DNA of 64,000 nt. Source: Sphaerochaeta sp. (GTDB taxonomy: Bacteria > Spirochaetota > Spirochaetia > Sphaerochaetales > Sphaerochaetaceae). Positions 60,999-64,000 of this stretch are shown in pieces. Both the position numbers and the translations under genes were made by a program. Numbering within the stretch: position 1 is the stretch's first letter; each line of letters begins with the position of its first letter. The notes under the pieces are model-generated. The model saw only the letters and a program-made list of their open reading frames with translations, had not been told where the DNA came from and ran no database searches. The stretch covers positions 1 through 64,000 of the forward strand of contig JAEINL010000002.1 in NCBI GenBank assembly GCA_016342655.1. Reading direction: 5' to 3'.

Positions 60999-61118
60999 GG
61001 TAATGACCTTTTCCTTCTGGTGATTAAACTCTGACAGTATAGTAGTACTTTGCTTTGAATAATAGGAAAGAATACACTTTATAGCAGATATGTATCATAG
61101 AGATGAGAGATGAAAGAT

Positions 61119-61159
61119 AGCCCGTCCTATGTAGATATACTCTCTACGGTGGACGGGCT
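61119..61159. terminator. Two-stage hairpin upstream of arcA
   Basis: Outer 9-bp stem AGCCCGTCC / GGACGGGCT and inner stem GTAGA / TCTAC. Neither strand has a long T-run. It lies about 120 bp upstream of the arcA ATG and just downstream, on the minus strand, of a gene remnant, so it may be the old terminator of that lost gene. Confidence 0.55.
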
Positions 61160-61186
61160 CTTTGCGTTTCTCCAGAGAAAGGTAAC

Positions 61187-61264
61187 TCAACTCCAGGGTA
61201 TCAGCTCTGCAGCACTATACCCACCGGGTCCTCCTCCGAGGACCACGAAATCAGTCTTTTTTCT
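61187..61264 (-). pseudogene. Short N-terminal remnant of a dihydrolipoamide-dehydrogenase-type gene
   Basis: A minus-strand frame encodes RKKTDFVVLGGGPGGYSAAEL and then diverges and stops at 61187. The GGGPGGYSAAE sequence is the FAD-binding start of lipoamide dehydrogenase-type flavoproteins. No start codon; an in-frame stop lies just upstream. Only about 20 codons survive, so this is an internal-deletion relic rather than a gene. Confidence 0.6.
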
Positions 61265-61366
61265 CTACTTTGACAGATAGCTTTCCTGATGATCCAACAG
61301 GCACATTGGTTTTTTCTCGTAATCCCTAGGCAACACTTTTTCTAGGATGGTTCACTCTTTACAAAG

Positions 61367-61405
61367 AAAGCCTCTTGTGCAGGATTGTTCCTGACAGGAG
61401 GCTTT
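61367..61405. terminator. Hairpin in arcA upstream region
   Basis: Outer 8-bp stem AAAGCCTC / GAGGCTTT and inner CAGGA / TCCTG. Followed by GTTCTTG on the plus strand. Together with the other hairpins it brackets the flavoprotein-gene remnant. The rest of 60999-61475 holds nothing else recognisable. Confidence 0.55.
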
Positions 61406-61433
61406 GTTCTTGACCAAGCAAGGCATAAAAAAT

Positions 61434-61449
61434 AGGGGCCTTAGCCCCT
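61434..61449 (-). terminator. Terminator of the small Lys-rich gene
   Basis: AGGGGC / GCCCCT stem with a 4-nt loop. On the minus strand it is followed by ATTTTTTATG. 26 bp after the small gene's stop. Confidence 0.85.
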
Positions 61450-61475
61450 GTATGCCTGAAGATGAAAGATAGGGC

Positions 61476-61577
61476 TTATTTGGCTTTCTTTTTCTCCATC
61501 TTCTCTTGCTTTTTCTCTTTAGCGGTCTTTAGAGGTTTTTTCTTCTCTGTCTTCTTTGCATCCTGCGATTTAGCCAT
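61476..61577 (-). CDS. 33-residue lysine-rich protein
   Basis: ATG 61577 has GGAGG at 7 nt, and a clear terminator follows, so this is a complete small transcription unit. The product (MAKSQDAKKTEKKKPLKTAK, then EKKQEKMEKKKAK) is almost half lysine with some Glu, highly charged and probably unstructured. It may bind nucleic acid or ribosomes. I know no named family for it. Confidence 0.8.
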   Translation of the reverse strand: MAKSQDAKKTEKKKPLKTAKEKKQEKMEKKKAK

Positions 61578-61767
61578 AAGGATACCTCCATAAATTATAT
61601 GAAATCGGGTGAATCATAGCCCCTATAAGAGTGAAAAGCAACCTCTGGAACTATGAAATATCAAAGCTAGTATGAACATCACCGAAAAGTATAGGATTCT
61701 AAGAGATGTCCCATCAATAGCAATCTTACAAATAGTCTGGTCCTTGATTTGTTAGCCTATTCTTTTG

Positions 61768-62352
61768 TCACCGTATTTGCTTTTTCCAAAATATTCCTAC
61801 CTTCTTTGTATACTCTATATAATCCGGTCCAAATCGAACGGACAAGTCATTATCTTCAAGTATGGTATAACTTAGAAAGAGTGGTATCCATACCAAAGAA
61901 TATAGCAATAATGTCAGACTATTGAGTATCAGGGAGATACCAAACCATGAAAGTATTTCACCCAGAGTTTGTGGATGTCTCATATACATATATATTCCCT
62001 TGTACAGCTTGGTTTCTTTACTGGGTAGTGCAGCCTCTTTCCCTGCAGCGAAAACTCCTATGAACATAAAACCCAGTGTCAATACAGTAATGACAATACC
62101 AATAATTCTGACAAGTATATCGTTCTGGCTTGCTACTTTTACCGTATAGTATTCGCCAAAGACAAAGAGTACATACCCAGCAACTGTTGCCATCTCAAAA
62201 AGCATAGCCGACATCCTAAAAATACCGCAGATCTTATACGCTTTATCTCCAATTCTCAATGATAATGTTGCCGGTTGTAAACTCATGATATACAAAAGCG
62301 AAAAGGCGATTGAGCTCAGCAATATGATTGTTATTGAGATGATTGTTATCAT
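61768..62352 (-). CDS. ICMT/phospholipid-methyltransferase-type membrane protein
   Basis: 194 residues from ATG 62352, with GGAGG upstream; a TTG four codons earlier lies in the ribosome site. Five or so membrane segments. The C-terminal half carries YMYMRHPQTLGEILSWFGIS and EDNDLSVRFGPDYIEYTKKV, the SAM-binding pattern of isoprenylcysteine carboxyl methyltransferase relatives. Bacterial substrates in this family vary (phospholipids, small isoprenoids), so the reaction is open. Confidence 0.82.
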   Translation of the reverse strand: MITIISITIILLSSIAFSLLYIMSLQPATLSLRIGDKAYKICGIFRMSAMLFEMATVAGYVLFVFGEYYTVKVASQNDILVRIIGIVITVLTLGFMFIGVFAAGKEAALPSKETKLYKGIYMYMRHPQTLGEILSWFGISLILNSLTLLLYSLVWIPLFLSYTILEDNDLSVRFGPDYIEYTKKVGIFWKKQIR

Positions 62353-62386
62353 TCTTACCTCCAAAGAACATTTTATTTGGCGTTTT

Positions 62387-63454
62387 TCATACGTATTTCA
62401 CCTTCGGGTTTCCTTGAAAATCCGAAGGGTATCGAGGCATGACCAGATCTTTTCCCAATTTCTTTGCCTCCATGAGGTTTCTGTCTGCATGTGCCATCAG
62501 AAGATCAGTGGTATTCCCATTTTCGGGGAACAAAGCTAAGCCAATAGATATGGACAACTTTTCCCCTGTTTTGCAGGTGTCTGTAATATCTACATTCTTA
62601 ACTTCTGTTCTGAGGTCCTGTGCAATTCCATAGAGCCTAGCATAGTCTGTATCGATAATCATGATAGCAAACTCGTCTCCGCCATAGCGGCAGGCAATAG
62701 CGCTTGCTTCCAACGTGTCTACAAGAAAAGAGCTTACCCTTTGCAGAATTATATCCCCTGTTGCATGGTTGTACTGGTCATTGAATTTTTTGAAGTTGTC
62801 TACATCCATCAACATGACACCATAGGTCATACCCTTGGATTCGCCACGGTGTACCTTGTCTTCAAGGGTTCCATCAAAGTAGCGTCTATTGAGCAGGCCG
62901 GTAAGATGGTCCCTGATCGAATTCTCTTTAAACTGTTTGAGATGATATGAGCTGATATAGTTGGCAACAATACTCAACACTGAGGTAAAAAGCACAAAAA
63001 AGATAAAGCTTGCCCAGTTGTGTGCCCTGAGGGCCGGTGTAGTCGATAGTATGGAGATAAGCACTACTAGCTGTACAGAGGCCAAGATAATGGTACTTAG
63101 AATTGGAAGCAGCAAACTCGAGAGAAGCACTGTAATCGTCACATAAATAAGGGGGAAGAACTCTGTGATCCCAAGACGAGAGTCAATGTATATTGATCCC
63201 CAAGAGCCTATAAGTGAAAGCGAAACTGTGAGTATGGAAGAGAGTCGATACATATTTTTCAGAGTGCCAAAATAGGCAATACCATCAATACCTAACAGAA
63301 AGCCTATCAACAGGGAGTAGGCTTGCCTCTCATAGGTACCTGTGGGGTTTGACTGTAGTAAGAGAATTAATGCAAGTATAAGCAATACAAAGATAAAGGG
63401 CTGTAGCCATAGTAGGAGTTGGCTTCGTATGTCTTGGTTTTCTTGTAATTCCAT
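62387..63454 (-). CDS. Membrane-bound diguanylate cyclase (GGDEF)
   Basis: 355 residues. Six to seven membrane segments over residues 12-185, then a GGDEF domain (about 190-350): HLTGLLNRRYFDGTLEDKV, GVMLMDVDNFKKFNDQYNHA, ACRYGGDEFAIMI with an intact active loop. No RxxD inhibitory site five residues before GGDEF. It should synthesise c-di-GMP at the membrane. The ATG at 63454 follows a CATAAT box by only 5 nt, so the transcript may be leaderless, although a GGAG overlaps the gap. Confidence 0.92.
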   Translation of the reverse strand: MELQENQDIRSQLLLWLQPFIFVLLILALILLLQSNPTGTYERQAYSLLIGFLLGIDGIAYFGTLKNMYRLSSILTVSLSLIGSWGSIYIDSRLGITEFFPLIYVTITVLLSSLLLPILSTIILASVQLVVLISILSTTPALRAHNWASFIFFVLFTSVLSIVANYISSYHLKQFKENSIRDHLTGLLNRRYFDGTLEDKVHRGESKGMTYGVMLMDVDNFKKFNDQYNHATGDIILQRVSSFLVDTLEASAIACRYGGDEFAIMIIDTDYARLYGIAQDLRTEVKNVDITDTCKTGEKLSISIGLALFPENGNTTDLLMAHADRNLMEAKKLGKDLVMPRYPSDFQGNPKVKYV

Positions 63455-63459
63455 ACTCC

Positions 63460-63488
63460 ATTATGCTATGAAGAGAGGCAAGGTGCAA
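63460..63488 (-). promoter_or_regulatory. Promoter of the membrane GGDEF gene
   Basis: Minus-strand TTGCAC (63483-63488), 17 bp, CATAAT (63460-63465), then 5 nt to ATG 63454. The expected start point falls at or within the start codon. Confidence 0.5.
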
Positions 63489-63676
63489 GTTGCTGAACTC
63501 TGTTTAACACAAGATGGATAGGAAAGGTGTGAAAATCTCTATCCAAGGCTGCGTTAAAAATAGAATTCTCGTTTTGGTTTGGTCGTTACTATGGATGAAT
63601 TGGTAGCGTTTGGCTATATTTTCCATACAATAATTTGTGAGATACTAAAAGGAAACGGGTACTTGAGGAAAAAAAG
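63489..63676. other. Intergenic stretch, nothing recognised
   Basis: Between the GGDEF promoter and the antiporter terminator. No frame with a ribosome site and no repeat seen. Confidence 0.4.
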
Positions 63677-63706
63677 ACGTTGCCCGTATATCGATATGGG
63701 CAACGT
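63677..63706 (-). terminator. Terminator of the antiporter gene
   Basis: 9-bp stem ACGTTGCCC / GGGCAACGT with a largely self-complementary ATATCGATAT interior. On the minus strand followed by CTTTTTTTCC, about 50 bp after the stop codon. Confidence 0.88.
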
Positions 63707-63758
63707 TACCTTGTAGTACCATCAAAAATAGTTCAATCTATTCGATGGGAAAAGAATC

Positions 63759-64000
63759 CTACGATAGAGATTTCTCATGTTTGCTGAGCTCTGAAGGACG
63801 TATTTCACCAGCTTTGGTCAGACCGATCTTGGTCAGAATAGGTCCGATGATCTCAAAGAAAATGGACGTAGCGGTGACGGTGGTGATAACCATCATCCCT
63901 ATGCTTGCACCGTGTGCGCTTATTCCTGTGAACTCCTGTTTTACCACAAGGGAAAGTCCTATGGCCACACCAGCTTGGGAAAGGATTCCCATGCCAAGAT
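63759..64000 (-). CDS. Cation:proton antiporter, C-terminal part
   Basis: The frame is open from the right window edge to the stop at 63759; about 80 residues are visible. Two membrane segments (AGVAIGLSLVV and MMVITTVTATSIFFEIIGPI) followed by LTKIGLTKAGEIRP fit the end of a Kef/NhaP-type CPA antiporter. The first visible Met is internal, not the start. Ion specificity cannot be judged from this part. Confidence 0.7.
   Translation of the reverse strand, partial: LGMGILSQAGVAIGLSLVVKQEFTGISAHGASIGMMVITTVTATSIFFEIIGPILTKIGLTKAGEIRPSELSKHEKSLS

Overview
The window looks like chromosome from a spirochaete, most likely Sphaerochaeta or a close relative. The reasons are the mid-range GC content, the type of substrate-binding-protein signal peptides, the exopolysaccharide gene style and the EtfAB/lactate-dehydrogenase set. 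No rRNA or tRNA gene lies in the window, so this placement is inferred. I saw no tRNA and no CRISPR array.

Layout. At 1-2.4 kb is a possible membrane protein cut by the window edge, then a three-gene cassette on the minus strand: XRE repressor, ImmA/IrrE protease and PIN-like nuclease. At 2.7-3.6 kb is a polytopic membrane protein with an overlapping 55-residue membrane peptide. At 3.9-5.9 kb is a CoA-disulfide-reductase-type flavoprotein carrying two rhodanese domains.

At 6-17.2 kb is a coherent cell-wall recycling locus. MurQ and a MurR-like regulator run leftward. AnmK, a five-gene peptide ABC transporter, an L-Ala-D/L-Glu-type dipeptide epimerase, a GNAT enzyme and a serine hydrolase run rightward from one divergent promoter region. 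AnmK appears to be translated from a leaderless mRNA.

At 17.3-20.3 kb are a PhzF-family protein, a DUF1566-type lipoprotein and a PAS/GGDEF protein with a degenerate active site. At 20.4-45.5 kb is a large exopolysaccharide locus. It holds four GT-B glycosyltransferases, a polyprenyl-phosphate sugar transferase, a WecG/TagA transferase, a nucleotidyltransferase/beta-helix fusion, a GT2 enzyme, a phosphodiesterase, a GH9 glucanase, acyltransferases, and Wzc-, Wzx- and Wzy-like proteins. An RsbU/RsbW-like phosphatase-kinase fusion and a STAS protein suggest partner-switching control. A complete 1,524-bp ISL3-family element with an 8-bp target duplication has landed in this locus.

At 45.6-49.9 kb are a sugar ABC transporter without an ATPase gene and its divergent RpiR regulator. 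At 50-53.2 kb is an EtfB-EtfA-FAD dehydrogenase operon of the lactate dehydrogenase/Etf type. At 53.2-55.5 kb are a universal stress protein and two copies of a roughly 157-bp multi-hairpin repeat. One copy interrupts an already decayed transposase gene. At 55.9-61 kb are an AGCS amino-acid symporter, an M20 hydrolase, a fragment of a second M20 gene, an XRE-cupin regulator and arginine deiminase. At 61-64 kb are a tiny gene remnant, a 33-residue Lys-rich protein, an ICMT-type methyltransferase, a membrane GGDEF protein and the end of a cation:proton antiporter.

The strongest candidates for something undescribed are the multi-hairpin mobile repeat, whose stems covary between copies, and a recurrent leaderless-gene architecture with the -10 box ending 5-10 nt before ATG at five genes.
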